Below are positions 19,213 through 29,155 of a stretch of 64,000 nt of DNA, piece after piece. The notes beneath the pieces were generated by a model. That model saw only the letters and a program-made list of their open reading frames with translations, was not told where the DNA came from and ran no database searches. This DNA is from Vibrio sinaloensis DSM 21326. Lineage in GTDB: Bacteria > Pseudomonadota > Gammaproteobacteria > Enterobacterales > Vibrionaceae. The stretch is from NCBI RefSeq assembly GCF_000189275.1, contig NZ_AEVT01000117.1:151739-215738 (forward strand). Direction: 5' to 3'. Numbering within the stretch: the stretch's first letter is position 1; each line of letters begins with the position of its first letter. A program made the position numbers and the translations under genes.

Positions 19213-21582
19213 ATGAAACTGAATATCTTACTTGCTGCTATTACCACTAGCCTGCTTGCTGCAGGTTGTAGCTCGGTGGAGTCTCAATCACCTATGAACG
19301 CTCTACAATATAAAAACGTTATCGATCGCACTGGATCGCCTGAGTATATGCGTGACTACGATTTCGATGACCATCAACGCTTTAACCCGTTCTTTGACTT
19401 TGGTGCTTGGCACGGTCACCTGCTCCCAGATAACCAAGAAGGCATGGGGGGATTTCCCGGTACGGCACTATTAACCGAGGAATACATTAACTTTATGGCC
19501 AATAACTTTGACCGTTTAACCGTGTTCAAAGAGGGGCAGAAAGTTGAGTTTACGATGCAAGCATTCAGCATACCGGGGGCGCTCATCCAGAAGTTAACCT
19601 CGGATGAAGTGAGCGTGGAGATGACGCTTCGCTTCGCGACTAACCGAACCTCACTACTTGAAACCAAGATCATCTCAGATCAACCACTTGAACTGGTGTG
19701 GGATGGTCAACTGCTGGAAAAATACCACGCCAAAGAAGGCCAACCTCAATCTGAGCAAACCATTGATGAAAAGTATCCAAGCTACCAGCGCACGCTTACC
19801 GCCACCAGCGACGGGTTAACAGTGAGCTTTGGTAAAGTACGTTCAACATGGGACCTGCTGACTTCTGGGGAGTCGGAATACCAAATCCACAAATCGATTG
19901 CTCAGCAAACCGAGATTGATGGCCACCAATTTAAATCCACCGCAACGGTCGATGGCTCGACCACCATCTACACGACGTACTCTCACCTTCTCACCGCTGA
20001 GGAGAATCAAGCAGAGCAAAGCAAGATCGCCGATATTCTTGCGCATCCACAAACCTACTTAACGGCTTCACAAGCACGTTGGGAAGAGTACCTCGAAAAG
20101 GGCTTAACCAATCCGCATGCAACGCAAGATCAAGAGCGTGTCGCGGTTAAAGCGATTGAAACCCTAACCGCTAACTGGCGCGGTAGTGCGGGAGCCGTAA
20201 GGTATGACTCGGTCACGCCTTCCGTCACGGCACGCTGGTTCTCAGGCAATCAAATATGGCCATGGGACACCTGGAAACTCGTCTATGCCATGGCGCATTT
20301 CAACCCCGAAATCGCCAAAGAGAGTGTTCGCGCAATGTTCGACTACCAGATCCAAGCCGATGACCCAGTCCGCCCATGGGACGCAGGTTACGTTCCGGAT
20401 CTCGTTGCCTATAACCTCAGCCCTGAGCGTGGCGGTGATGGTGGCAACTGGAATGAACGCAACACGAAACCAAGCTTAGCGGCTTGGGCAGTAATGGAAG
20501 TCTATAAGACAACCGGCGATCAAGCTTGGCTCGAAGAGATGTACCCGAAGTTGGTGGCTTACCACAATTGGTGGCTGCGTAATCGTGACCACAATGGTAA
20601 CGGTGTGCCTGAATATGGTGCCGCGCGTGATAAAGTCCACAACACCCCTAGCGGCCAAATGCTGTTTACCGTAAAACGCGGTGATAAAGAGCAGACCTTT
20701 GCTGGCCTTGAGCAATACAATGAGATCATTAAAGAAGGCAATTACGATCACATTGAAATTCCAGCCCAAACGGCAGCCTCTTGGGAGTCTGGCCGGGATG
20801 ATGCGGCCAACTTTGGCTTTATTGACCCAGACCAATTAGAGAAATACGTGGCAAATGGCGGTAAACGCAGTGATTGGGACGTTGCATTCGCACAAAATCG
20901 CTCCGCCAATGGAACCTTATTAGGCTACTCTCTGCTACAAGAATCGGTCGACCAAGCCAGCTACATGTACAGTGACAATCAATACCTCGCTGAAATGGCC
21001 TCCATACTTGGTAAACAAGACGAAGCAACAGACTTTACCAACAAAGCAAACCAACTTGCTGATTACATCAACACCTGTATGTTTGATGAAGCGACAGGTT
21101 TCTTCTATGACATCCGTATTGAGCAAACACCACTGGCTAATGGCTGTGCAGGTAAGCCGATTGTTGAGCGAGGTAAAGGCCCTGAAGGTTGGTCACCGCT
21201 GTTTAACGGTGCTGCGACACAAGCTCATGCAGATGCTGTGGTGAAAGTGATGCAAGATAGTCGCGAGTTCAACACTTACGTGCCATTGGGCACAGCGTCA
21301 TTAACTAACCCAGCATTTGGCCCAGACATTTACTGGCGTGGCCGAGTTTGGGTAGACCAATTCTATTTTGGCTTAAAAGGTATGGAGCGCTACGGTTACC
21401 GAGAGCAAGCGGTTGAAATGGCCAACACCTTCTTCGACCATGCAGACGGTTTAGTCGAAGATGGCCCGATCAGAGAAAACTACAACCCGATGACAGGAGC
21501 GCAACAAGGCGCGCCTAACTTCTCATGGAGTGCGGCACACCTTTACATGCTCTACAACGATTTCTTTACTGAACAAAAGTAA
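19213..21582 (+). CDS. ygjK: GH63 glycosidase lipoprotein, YgjK-like
   Basis: Glycoside hydrolase family 63 protein of 789 residues, close in length to E. coli YgjK, a glucosidase from the same ebg neighbourhood. The signal peptide ends in a lipobox (LLAAGC, Cys19), so the enzyme is probably membrane-anchored and faces the periplasm. The (alpha/alpha)6 barrel motifs include GNQIWPWDTWKL, the ESGRDDA segment near 525-531 carrying the likely catalytic acid, and GPIRENYNP with the likely catalytic glutamate. The natural substrate is unsettled even for E. coli. A hairpin follows the gene. Confidence 0.88.
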   Translation: MKLNILLAAITTSLLAAGCSSVESQSPMNALQYKNVIDRTGSPEYMRDYDFDDHQRFNPFFDFGAWHGHLLPDNQEGMGGFPGTALLTEEYINFMANNFDRLTVFKEGQKVEFTMQAFSIPGALIQKLTSDEVSVEMTLRFATNRTSLLETKIISDQPLELVWDGQLLEKYHAKEGQPQSEQTIDEKYPSYQRTLTATSDGLTVSFGKVRSTWDLLTSGESEYQIHKSIAQQTEIDGHQFKSTATVDGSTTIYTTYSHLLTAEENQAEQSKIADILAHPQTYLTASQARWEEYLEKGLTNPHATQDQERVAVKAIETLTANWRGSAGAVRYDSVTPSVTARWFSGNQIWPWDTWKLVYAMAHFNPEIAKESVRAMFDYQIQADDPVRPWDAGYVPDLVAYNLSPERGGDGGNWNERNTKPSLAAWAVMEVYKTTGDQAWLEEMYPKLVAYHNWWLRNRDHNGNGVPEYGAARDKVHNTPSGQMLFTVKRGDKEQTFAGLEQYNEIIKEGNYDHIEIPAQTAASWESGRDDAANFGFIDPDQLEKYVANGGKRSDWDVAFAQNRSANGTLLGYSLLQESVDQASYMYSDNQYLAEMASILGKQDEATDFTNKANQLADYINTCMFDEATGFFYDIRIEQTPLANGCAGKPIVERGKGPEGWSPLFNGAATQAHADAVVKVMQDSREFNTYVPLGTASLTNPAFGPDIYWRGRVWVDQFYFGLKGMERYGYREQAVEMANTFFDHADGLVEDGPIRENYNPMTGAQQGAPNFSWSAAHLYMLYNDFFTEQK

Positions 21583-21593
21583 AGCGCTATCAA

Positions 21594-21620
21594 CACAGCC
21601 TCGCACAATGCGAGGCTGTG
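21594..21620. terminator. hairpin between the GH63 and alpha-galactosidase genes
   Basis: CACAGCCTCGCA and TGCGAGGCTGTG form a perfect 12-base-pair stem with a CAA loop between two convergent genes. No strong T run is present on either side, so termination efficiency is uncertain, but it is the only candidate terminator there. Confidence 0.6.
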
Positions 21621-21624
21621 AAGG

Positions 21625-23742
21625 TTACTCAAGTCGTTCAACCTCTAACAGTAAACAGGCTTCAGGGTCGAGGATGGGTAAGTTCAAGCCGCACGCCATT
21701 AGCCACTCTCCGGTTAGATCAATCTGCCCCTCTTCCCACCAAGACTGGCTCGCTTTCATCAACTGGAGACTTGTTTCAAGGTAATCGACCAAACGAATTC
21801 GGTAACGAGCGTCATGCTCTAGACCAGTAAGCAACAAGGGCTCAGCCAGTGCATAATCCGGCATAGCTAATTGACAGACCATGATGAGACTACAATCTGC
21901 TTTAGTCACCCCATAGGCTAAACGGCTCGGATCTGTGCTATCGAGATAAAAGCTCTCTCCACTATGTAGTAACTCGCGATACTGTTTATGTAACGCTATG
22001 TACTTAGCAAAAGCGCGCTTCTCATCCTCACTCTCTTTTACCGGGTCAAGCTCTACTCCCATGTGACCACTCAACGCCGTCAGGCCTCGCAGATTAATAT
22101 CATGAGTCCGGCGAGTCGTGTGGCTATGATGTGGACCAATATGCGCCCCCATCACTTCTGGTGGAAAAAAGATCCCCATATGCTTTTGAATGGTTTGACG
22201 TTCTAACGCATCATTACAATCGGACGTCCAAAAACGACAGGTTCGCTTCAATATCTCATAGTCAATACGACCACCACCCGATGAGCATGATTCGATTTCC
22301 ACCTCCGGATGGGCGGCCACGAGCTGATCAATTAATCGGTACAACGCTGTAGTTTGGCCGTGAACGGCACCGATACCTTGATGGGTAGGCTGCGCCAGCT
22401 CTCGGTTCATGTCCCACTTTAAATATCCGATGTTGTACTCAGTGAGCAAGCTATCCAAACAGTTAAACACGTAATTGAAGCAGTCACGGTTTTGCAAATT
22501 CAGCACAAATTGATAACGACCTGTGGGCTGTATGTACCCCTCACAAGCAAGTAGCCACTCTGGATGAGCGCGGAAAAGATCAGAGTCAGGATTGACCATT
22601 TCGGGCTCGACCCAAAGACCAAACTCCATACCCAGCGCATTAACGTGGTCGATGACTGGATTCAATCCATCGGGGTACTTGCTTTTGTCTAACGTCCAAT
22701 CCCCAAGGGATGATTTATCATTGTTGCGACCTTTAAACCAACCGTCATCAATGATGAAACGCTCAACTCCCATGGCTGCAGCTTGAGTCGCCATTTGACG
22801 AATATAATCAGGGTCATGGTCAAAATAGATCCCTTCCCAGGTATTGAGATGAACGGGACGAACTTTGTCGGCCGAGAAAGGCAACACCTGCTCGCGAACG
22901 TAGCGGTGATTAGCAACGCGTATGCCATTAATGCCTTGTGCACTGTAGCTGGCGATAAGTTCTGGCGTGGTATAAGTTTGCCCCTTAGCAAGCGTAATCT
23001 CACCTGGAATCAGCCACTCCCCAGCCTGAACAAAACGCCGTCCGTCACTCTTGGCCTCTGCGCGAAAGTGATGATTACCACTCCATGCAAGATGAAAACT
23101 CCATACCTCTCCCTGTTGCTCACTAAAGCCCTTGTTGCCGACTAAGCAGCCCGGAAAGTACTCATGAGAGGTGCGTCCACGCCGATTTTCAACCAGCCAA
23201 GCACTATGGTTGATGCTCTGACGCTGCGCCTGAAACTCTCGGCTCCAACGTCCGTGGTAACTTTCTAGTTCTGAGGCGCGAAAAGGCACAGGTAAGGTCA
23301 GCGCCAACTTGTTTAAGCTGTATACTTGCTCAGCTAAGTTGGTCAGTTGAATACGCTTGGTAAGTGTCCCTGTCGGGTGCAGCTCAAGTTGGATCGACAA
23401 GGACAACTGAGCTAGCGAATCCTGACAAAGTATCTCAACTTGATTCGTGTGTTGTGAATGCGACACATAGTCGAACCTTGGCATGCTCGCACGCCCCTGC
23501 CGATGTCCCTCAAGTCCACTAGAGCCAAAACTGCCGCGCCCCAACTCAGGGCATAGAGTTAAAGGAACATCATGATCCAAACGCGCTTGAGGCACTGCTC
23601 TTTGCTGGCTACTCTCAAACTCGGGCCATTGATGCTGAGCAATGGTGTCAATGCGCTTGCCCCAATAAAGCACTTCAGGGGCCGGGCGAAGCTTGATCAC
23701 AAGTGACACTAAATCACTATGCAGTTGAATAAATGGTTCCAT
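21625..23742 (-). CDS. alpha-galactosidase (GH36)
   Basis: Cytoplasmic enzyme releasing alpha-linked galactose from raffinose- or melibiose-type sugars. The 705 residues have the GH36 architecture: N-terminal beta-sandwich, a barrel with IIDDGWFKGR, the nucleophile Asp444 in YLKWDMN, the ESCSSGGGRIDYEIL segment and the acid/base SDCND motif at about 507-511. There is no signal peptide. The gene starts 10 bases after lacZ ends and is the last in the ABC-lacZ operon. AAGGA precedes its ATG. Confidence 0.93.
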   Translation of the reverse strand: MEPFIQLHSDLVSLVIKLRPAPEVLYWGKRIDTIAQHQWPEFESSQQRAVPQARLDHDVPLTLCPELGRGSFGSSGLEGHRQGRASMPRFDYVSHSQHTNQVEILCQDSLAQLSLSIQLELHPTGTLTKRIQLTNLAEQVYSLNKLALTLPVPFRASELESYHGRWSREFQAQRQSINHSAWLVENRRGRTSHEYFPGCLVGNKGFSEQQGEVWSFHLAWSGNHHFRAEAKSDGRRFVQAGEWLIPGEITLAKGQTYTTPELIASYSAQGINGIRVANHRYVREQVLPFSADKVRPVHLNTWEGIYFDHDPDYIRQMATQAAAMGVERFIIDDGWFKGRNNDKSSLGDWTLDKSKYPDGLNPVIDHVNALGMEFGLWVEPEMVNPDSDLFRAHPEWLLACEGYIQPTGRYQFVLNLQNRDCFNYVFNCLDSLLTEYNIGYLKWDMNRELAQPTHQGIGAVHGQTTALYRLIDQLVAAHPEVEIESCSSGGGRIDYEILKRTCRFWTSDCNDALERQTIQKHMGIFFPPEVMGAHIGPHHSHTTRRTHDINLRGLTALSGHMGVELDPVKESEDEKRAFAKYIALHKQYRELLHSGESFYLDSTDPSRLAYGVTKADCSLIMVCQLAMPDYALAEPLLLTGLEHDARYRIRLVDYLETSLQLMKASQSWWEEGQIDLTGEWLMACGLNLPILDPEACLLLEVERLE

Positions 23743-23752
23743 CGTTAGTTCC

Positions 23753-26700
23753 TTAAATCACAAACTTAAGCGCAACTTGATAGCGATAGCGCTTAGCATC
23801 CAGCAAGAACGCTTGATGCACACTTGGGGTCCACGAGTCATCTCCACCAACGCCCATGTGGAAGCCATCAATGCGAACAAATATCGCCTCTTGCTTAGTT
23901 AATTCGTGGCTATGCTTCGCCTTAGCCAGATTCGCTTGAGTAAACTCACTGACGGCAAAATGGAAAACCCCAGATATGGTCAGCTCTCCCACTTGCGCTT
24001 GTGAGACGTCACAGCGCAGGCCATTATCTGAAGGGAAAATGTAATCAGTGTGCATTTGCTTAACCGAAGATTGATAGCGTCCAAAATGAGCAGAGAATTT
24101 TCGGTCAGGATAGTTTTCATGCGGACCTCGGCCAAACCAAGTCACCAGCTCTTGATGCTCGCTAACGCCATGATCGTACAGAGCGATCTCCATACCAATA
24201 CGTGGTAAAGGAGGTAAGCCTTCTGCCAGTTCAACATCAACATCGATGGACACTTCACCATCTTGGCTGATCAAATAATGCCACGTCGATACCATCAGCA
24301 ACACGCCCGCTTGACGGTATGCAGATTTACACACCACTTGCAGACCTTGCTTGGTCTCATAATGCTCGAACGCTATCGACTCACGCTCTAACCTATCAAG
24401 CCCGATGCTTTGCCAGCGACCGAACCAAGAATTAGGGTCCAGTTTATCGGCTTCACTGGTGCCGATATCGTTGTCCAACGGCGCGCGGTAGAAGTTATCT
24501 AAAATAGGCTGGCAGAGCTTTTCATTATCGTTAACCAGCCAACTGGTCATCGCCCCTAAGGTTTTGTCGAATTCAATCGCAAAAAGATCACTGTAGACCA
24601 AAAGCTTTTCAGGGCTATCAGACACATTCGTTTGCCACGATGGCTTCCCAGCTGGCAGCACTAGCTGAGGGGCGACCTTAAGTTCAAACTGCTCGCTCGC
24701 AGTGATATGCCCAGCCTCCGCCCAAGCCGTAGCCTCAGTTAACACCACTTCAATATTCAAGTGATAACGCGCGCCCGGCAGCGTGGTTGGCTTGCTATTT
24801 TCGATAAGCAGATCAACACTTTGCTCACTCTCTACCGCTAGTTCAACCTCGCCGCCATCGATAACTTGTCCCTGCTCTAACAGTTGCCAACGCAGGGATT
24901 GACCCTCACTGGCCATAAACAGATTTTCATTCGTAACTCGAACCGTCAATGGTGACTGCTGCAACAGCTCAAATTGGTAAAACTGCTGCGCTTTTTTTAC
25001 CTCGTGCAAGGTCGGGTGAACGGTTCGGTCAGGGAAAACCAAACCATTGATGCAGAACTGACGGTCATTGATACTGTCACCAAAATCTCCCCCATAGGCC
25101 CAGTAATGTTGGCCAGTGCGATCGACCTTACTTAAGCCCTGATCGACCCAATCCCAAATAAAGCCCCCTTGCAGCCTCGGATTGTCGCGAAATGCCTGCC
25201 AATAATGATGAAAGCTGCCCAGGCTATTGCCCATTGCATGAGCATACTCACATAAGATCAACGGACGCTGCTCGTTTGGCAAAGCAATCGACTTTCGGAT
25301 TCCGACTCGTGGCGTGACGTCTGGCTGATGAACAACAACAGGGAGATCCCAATCCACTCTCGCGTACATGGGGCAGATGATATCGGTGGCAGCCGTCATG
25401 GCTCCGCCCCCTTCATATTGCACAGGACGTGAAGGATCACGTTGTTTCACCCACTGATACATCGCATGGTGATTGTTACCGATGCCAGACTCATTCCCTA
25501 GAGACCAGATAATGATCGACGGATGATTCTTATCTCGCTCAACCAAACGCGTTATGCGGCGCAGGTAAGCATTGAGCCACTCACTGTTATCTGACAATCG
25601 ACACATGGGAAACTGGCCGTGAGTTTCGATATTGGCTTCATCGACCAGATAAAGGCCATATTGATCACACAACTCATACCACAAAGGATGGTTTGGATAA
25701 TGCGCAGTCCGCACCGCATTAAAATTATTCTGCTTGAGCAAACAAATATCGCGAATCATATCTTCTCGGGTCATAACATGCCCAAGTTCAGGGTGATGCT
25801 CATGACGATTCACCCCGCGAATCAGCACAGCCTTGCCATTCACTTTCAGTTGGCCATCACTGATCTCAACAGCGCGGAAGCCAACGGCATAAGACTCACA
25901 ATCCACGACGTTCTGCTGGTCATCCACTAAGCTAACCACGACTCGATAGAGATAAGGCGACTCTGCACTCCAAAGTTTTGGCGCCGCAACCTCAATGGCG
26001 AGGTTTGCTTTATCGCACCAAGCCCCCTTCTCATCGACAAATTGTCCGCCGCTTAACGCACTTTTGCTGCCAATCAGTTGCTGCTCTGCATCAAACAAAC
26101 TGACCCTAATGCTGTGTGGCAGGTTCTTCTTCGATAAGCTGGCAGTCACTTGCAACGTCGCATCGCGGTAACTCGCATCAAGGTGCGTATTAACTTGAAC
26201 ATCTTTGATATGCACTGTGGGTTTGCTCATTAAGGTGACATCACGAAAGATGCCACTTAACCACCACATATCTTGGTCTTCCAAATAGGAGCCGTCGCTC
26301 CAGCGCATCACCATGACCGCCAGGTGATTTTCCCCCTCAACCAGCAAAGGTGTTAAATCAAACTCAGCGGCGAGGCGAGAGTCTTGCGAGTACCCAACCC
26401 ACTCTCCGTTACACCATAAATGGAACGCACTGTTTACCCCATCAAAGGTGATGGTGGTCAGAGTGTCAGATGGAGAGGAATGAAACGACGTACGATACAC
26501 CCCTGTCGGGTTATCTTGCGGCACTAATGGAGGAGTGTCGGCAAACGGATACTTTACGTTGGTATAAATGGGCTTATCAAAACCTTGCAACTGCCAGTTG
26601 CTGGGCACCGTTATGGTATCCCAATTGCTGTCATCAAAACTCTTTTCGATACACGCCGAACTCACATGCTCTGGCCTATCAAACAGGGCAAATTTCCATT

Positions 26701-26860
26701 CGCCATTGAGACTCAACTGATTAGCAGATTGAACTTGATTGAGAGCATCTTGTTCGCTGGTGTAAGCATGTAAGGGAGCATGGGCAGGCAATACGTTGTG
26801 GTGAACCACATGCTGATTCTCCCACTCACGCGCCGCTAAAATCTGGGCAAAAGTTCTCAT
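23753..26860 (-). CDS. lacZ: beta-galactosidase (GH2, LacZ type)
   Basis: Cytoplasmic beta-galactosidase of about 1035 residues, close to E. coli LacZ (1024). Visible landmarks are TVPSNWQLQGFDKPIYTN, RTAHYPNHPLWYELCD, acid/base Glu457 in SLGNES, nucleophile Glu538 in ILCEYAHAMGN, and the C-terminal bgal small-chain domain with TWFGRGPHENYPD. The ATG at 26860 is preferred to a GTG one codon earlier. It differs strongly from EbgA, so it is not a recent duplicate. It follows the sugar-binding protein gene, with a terminator-like hairpin between them. Confidence 0.94.
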   Translation of the reverse strand: MRTFAQILAAREWENQHVVHHNVLPAHAPLHAYTSEQDALNQVQSANQLSLNGEWKFALFDRPEHVSSACIEKSFDDSNWDTITVPSNWQLQGFDKPIYTNVKYPFADTPPLVPQDNPTGVYRTSFHSSPSDTLTTITFDGVNSAFHLWCNGEWVGYSQDSRLAAEFDLTPLLVEGENHLAVMVMRWSDGSYLEDQDMWWLSGIFRDVTLMSKPTVHIKDVQVNTHLDASYRDATLQVTASLSKKNLPHSIRVSLFDAEQQLIGSKSALSGGQFVDEKGAWCDKANLAIEVAAPKLWSAESPYLYRVVVSLVDDQQNVVDCESYAVGFRAVEISDGQLKVNGKAVLIRGVNRHEHHPELGHVMTREDMIRDICLLKQNNFNAVRTAHYPNHPLWYELCDQYGLYLVDEANIETHGQFPMCRLSDNSEWLNAYLRRITRLVERDKNHPSIIIWSLGNESGIGNNHHAMYQWVKQRDPSRPVQYEGGGAMTAATDIICPMYARVDWDLPVVVHQPDVTPRVGIRKSIALPNEQRPLILCEYAHAMGNSLGSFHHYWQAFRDNPRLQGGFIWDWVDQGLSKVDRTGQHYWAYGGDFGDSINDRQFCINGLVFPDRTVHPTLHEVKKAQQFYQFELLQQSPLTVRVTNENLFMASEGQSLRWQLLEQGQVIDGGEVELAVESEQSVDLLIENSKPTTLPGARYHLNIEVVLTEATAWAEAGHITASEQFELKVAPQLVLPAGKPSWQTNVSDSPEKLLVYSDLFAIEFDKTLGAMTSWLVNDNEKLCQPILDNFYRAPLDNDIGTSEADKLDPNSWFGRWQSIGLDRLERESIAFEHYETKQGLQVVCKSAYRQAGVLLMVSTWHYLISQDGEVSIDVDVELAEGLPPLPRIGMEIALYDHGVSEHQELVTWFGRGPHENYPDRKFSAHFGRYQSSVKQMHTDYIFPSDNGLRCDVSQAQVGELTISGVFHFAVSEFTQANLAKAKHSHELTKQEAIFVRIDGFHMGVGGDDSWTPSVHQAFLLDAKRYRYQVALKFVI

Positions 26861-26876
26861 CACAGCACCTTAAACA

Positions 26877-26912
26877 ATGAAAAAAAGCGCCTTCACTTGG
26901 CAAAAAGGCGCT
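26877..26912 (-). terminator. intra-operon terminator between the sugar-binding protein gene and lacZ
   Basis: AGCGCCTT and AAGGCGCT pair, and on the minus strand the stem is followed by a run of seven T. It lies after the binding-protein gene and 17 bases before lacZ. Partial termination here would keep the binding protein more abundant than the hydrolases. Confidence 0.75.
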
Positions 26913-26970
26913 CTAAAAATAGTCAGATAGCCCCACCAACTGTTGATTGGCAGGGAGATAACATTAGAGA

Positions 26971-28197
26971 TTACTTGAAGGTACGCTTACGCACTTTCTC
27001 AAGCTTTTTCAGAATCTTATCTAGACGTTCAGGTTTAACCATAAACTCTTGGAAGCCCTTCATGCCTTCTTTCGCCATTGCAGGATCGGTATCTCGGTCG
27101 TAGAACTGCGCAGTACCCTGTGAATCTGCCAACATTTGCACGCCCTTGTTCAAGAACGGGTCGTCAGCCGCTTTTGCCTTGTTGTTAGTTGGGATTTGCA
27201 AGATAGATTCGTTGATCAACTGCTGGATTTCAGCTTGGGCAACAAACTCTAGGAACTTACGTGCATCTTCTTTGTTCTTAGCTTTGCTTGGGATGTGAAT
27301 CGTATCCATTGGCGCATCTTCAGCAACCGGAACCGCTGGGTCGATGATTGGGAACTGGAAGAAGCCCATATTGTCTTTCATCTCTGCGGGGAAGTTTGGC
27401 GTGATGAAGTTACCAATCAAATACATCGCCGCTTTACCGTTGTATAGGAAAGGTTGCGCTTCTTGCCAAGAGTATGACGCGTGGTTATCTAGGAAATAAC
27501 CCGGCTCAACTAGCTCAGCCCAGTTGGCAAATGTTTTCTTCACACGCTCATCAGTGTAAGGGATCTTGCCGTCCATCAAATCGATGTGGAAATCTAAGCC
27601 GTTAGTACGCAAGTTGATGTAGTCGAACCAACCGGCCGCTGTCCACAGGTATTTGGTACCAATGGCAAATGGCGCGATTTCATTCTTCTTCAACGTTGCC
27701 GCCGCCGCTTTAAGTTCTTGCCAAGTTTTAGGCTCAGCGATACCGTATTTTTCGAACAAGTCTTTACGATAGTAGACACCCCATTGGTAATAGGTGTAAG
27801 GCACGCCATATTGCTTGCCGTTCACTGTCATCGCAGGTGCAGCGGCTGCAAAATCTTGCTGCATATTATTATCAGCCCAGATATCACTAACATCTTCAAA
27901 CAAGCCACGATCAACAAAGGTCTTCATTCGGTTACCTGCATACCAAAACACTACGTCCGGTGGCGAGGTGACCAACCAGTTACGAATGGTTGTCTTGTAC
28001 GCTTCTTTGTCGTACAGGTTGTACTCGACGCTAATATCTGGGTTTTCAGCTTCAAAACGCTTAACGATTTCTTGCCATGCCGCTTTGGGTGCAGGATCGG
28101 CTTGGTCTGAGTTAATCACCAAGGTTCCCGCCCAAGCGGAGGTAGAAAGCGTAGCCCCGAGAACTGCAGTAGCAGCAAGATGTTTCACGTATTTCAT
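26971..28197 (-). CDS. ABC transporter sugar-binding protein
   Basis: Periplasmic solute-binding protein (family 1, MalE/UgpB-like) of 408 residues. It has a classic signal peptide (basic MKYVKH, hydrophobic core, cleavage after TSAWA). The mature protein begins TLVINSDQADPAPKAAWQEI and has the usual extracellular sugar-binding domains. The ATG at 28197 has AAGGA upstream; an in-frame start 11 codons earlier would put charged residues before the signal. It is third after two permease genes and upstream of lacZ, so a galactoside ligand is likely. Confidence 0.9.
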   Translation of the reverse strand: MKYVKHLAATAVLGATLSTSAWAGTLVINSDQADPAPKAAWQEIVKRFEAENPDISVEYNLYDKEAYKTTIRNWLVTSPPDVVFWYAGNRMKTFVDRGLFEDVSDIWADNNMQQDFAAAAPAMTVNGKQYGVPYTYYQWGVYYRKDLFEKYGIAEPKTWQELKAAAATLKKNEIAPFAIGTKYLWTAAGWFDYINLRTNGLDFHIDLMDGKIPYTDERVKKTFANWAELVEPGYFLDNHASYSWQEAQPFLYNGKAAMYLIGNFITPNFPAEMKDNMGFFQFPIIDPAVPVAEDAPMDTIHIPSKAKNKEDARKFLEFVAQAEIQQLINESILQIPTNNKAKAADDPFLNKGVQMLADSQGTAQFYDRDTDPAMAKEGMKGFQEFMVKPERLDKILKKLEKVRKRTFK

Positions 28198-28268
28198 ATT
28201 CAGGTCCTTGTTGGTTGAGCGTCTGCTCATGGGTCCAATTGTTGTTTTTATTAACTTACCTAAAGGGC

Positions 28269-28295
28269 AAGCCAGCCTATAGGGGGAGCTGGCTT
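28269..28295 (-). repeat. stem-loop between the second permease and binding-protein genes
   Basis: AAGCCAGC and GCTGGCTT form a perfect 8-base-pair stem with an 11-base loop in the 106-base gap. No T run follows. In ABC operons such hairpins often stabilise or process the transcript around the binding-protein gene; that role is inferred. Confidence 0.5.
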
Positions 28296-28303
28296 GCTGA
28301 AAA

Positions 28304-29155
28304 TTAACCTTTTGTTGCGCCGAGCGTTAAACCAGCAATGAAATGGCGTTGCATGGTAAAGAACAGCACAACCGGTGGGATTGCCGCGACAATGGCTCCC
28401 GCGGAGATGAACTGCCATGACGCAAGCCATTGGCCTTTCAACGCACTGAGGCCTGCCGTTACTGGACGTACTTCGTCGCTTTGCACCAATACCAATGCCC
28501 AGAAATAGTCGTTCCAGATAAAGGTGAACACCAATACCGCTAACGCGGCTAATGCCGGGCGTACCAATGGCAATACCACATGCCAGAAGATCTTCCACTC
28601 CGTCACCCCTTCCACCCGCGCGGCCTCAATCAGCGCATCGGGTATGCCGACAATAAAGTTACGCATAAACAGAGTACAGAACCCCGCTTGGAACGCGACA
28701 TGGAAGAAGATCAAGGCCCAGTGCGAGTCATACAAACCAAATGCAATCGTCAGGTCACGAACTGGGATCATTAGGATCTGGAAAGGCACAAAGTTACCAG
28801 CAATGAACATCGCAAAAATCCAGATGTTGGCTTTGAACTTGTATTTAGCCAATGCAAAACCGGCGAGGGTCGATAACGCCACTGCACCCGCTACGGCAGG
28901 CAAGGTAATCAACAGACTATTGAGTAGATACTGCCCCATAGAAGTTGAGGTAAACACTTGAGTGTAGTTTTCAATAAACTGAAACTCCGTCGGCCACCCC
29001 CAATAGTTACCTTTGTTGATATCTTCAATACCGCGAATAGAGGTCATCATTACAGCGATAAGCGGCAGCAACCACATCACAATGGAGATTGGCAGCGCAA
29101 CGCGGTAGCTGATGTTGGCAAAGCGTCCTGCTTTTTGAATCGGTTGTGGGTACAT
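28304..29155 (-). CDS. ABC sugar transporter permease (MalG-like)
   Basis: Inner-membrane permease of 283 residues with six predicted helices. The coupling EAA loop is EAARVEGVTEWKIFWHVVLP near residue 190, and the C-terminal ending resembles MalG/GanQ (FIAGLTLGATKG). Its ATG overlaps the stop codon of the other permease by one base (TAATG), so the two are translationally coupled. It forms the transmembrane channel with that permease and is powered by the divergently encoded ATPase. Confidence 0.93.
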   Translation of the reverse strand: MYPQPIQKAGRFANISYRVALPISIVMWLLPLIAVMMTSIRGIEDINKGNYWGWPTEFQFIENYTQVFTSTSMGQYLLNSLLITLPAVAGAVALSTLAGFALAKYKFKANIWIFAMFIAGNFVPFQILMIPVRDLTIAFGLYDSHWALIFFHVAFQAGFCTLFMRNFIVGIPDALIEAARVEGVTEWKIFWHVVLPLVRPALAALAVLVFTFIWNDYFWALVLVQSDEVRPVTAGLSALKGQWLASWQFISAGAIVAAIPPVVLFFTMQRHFIAGLTLGATKG

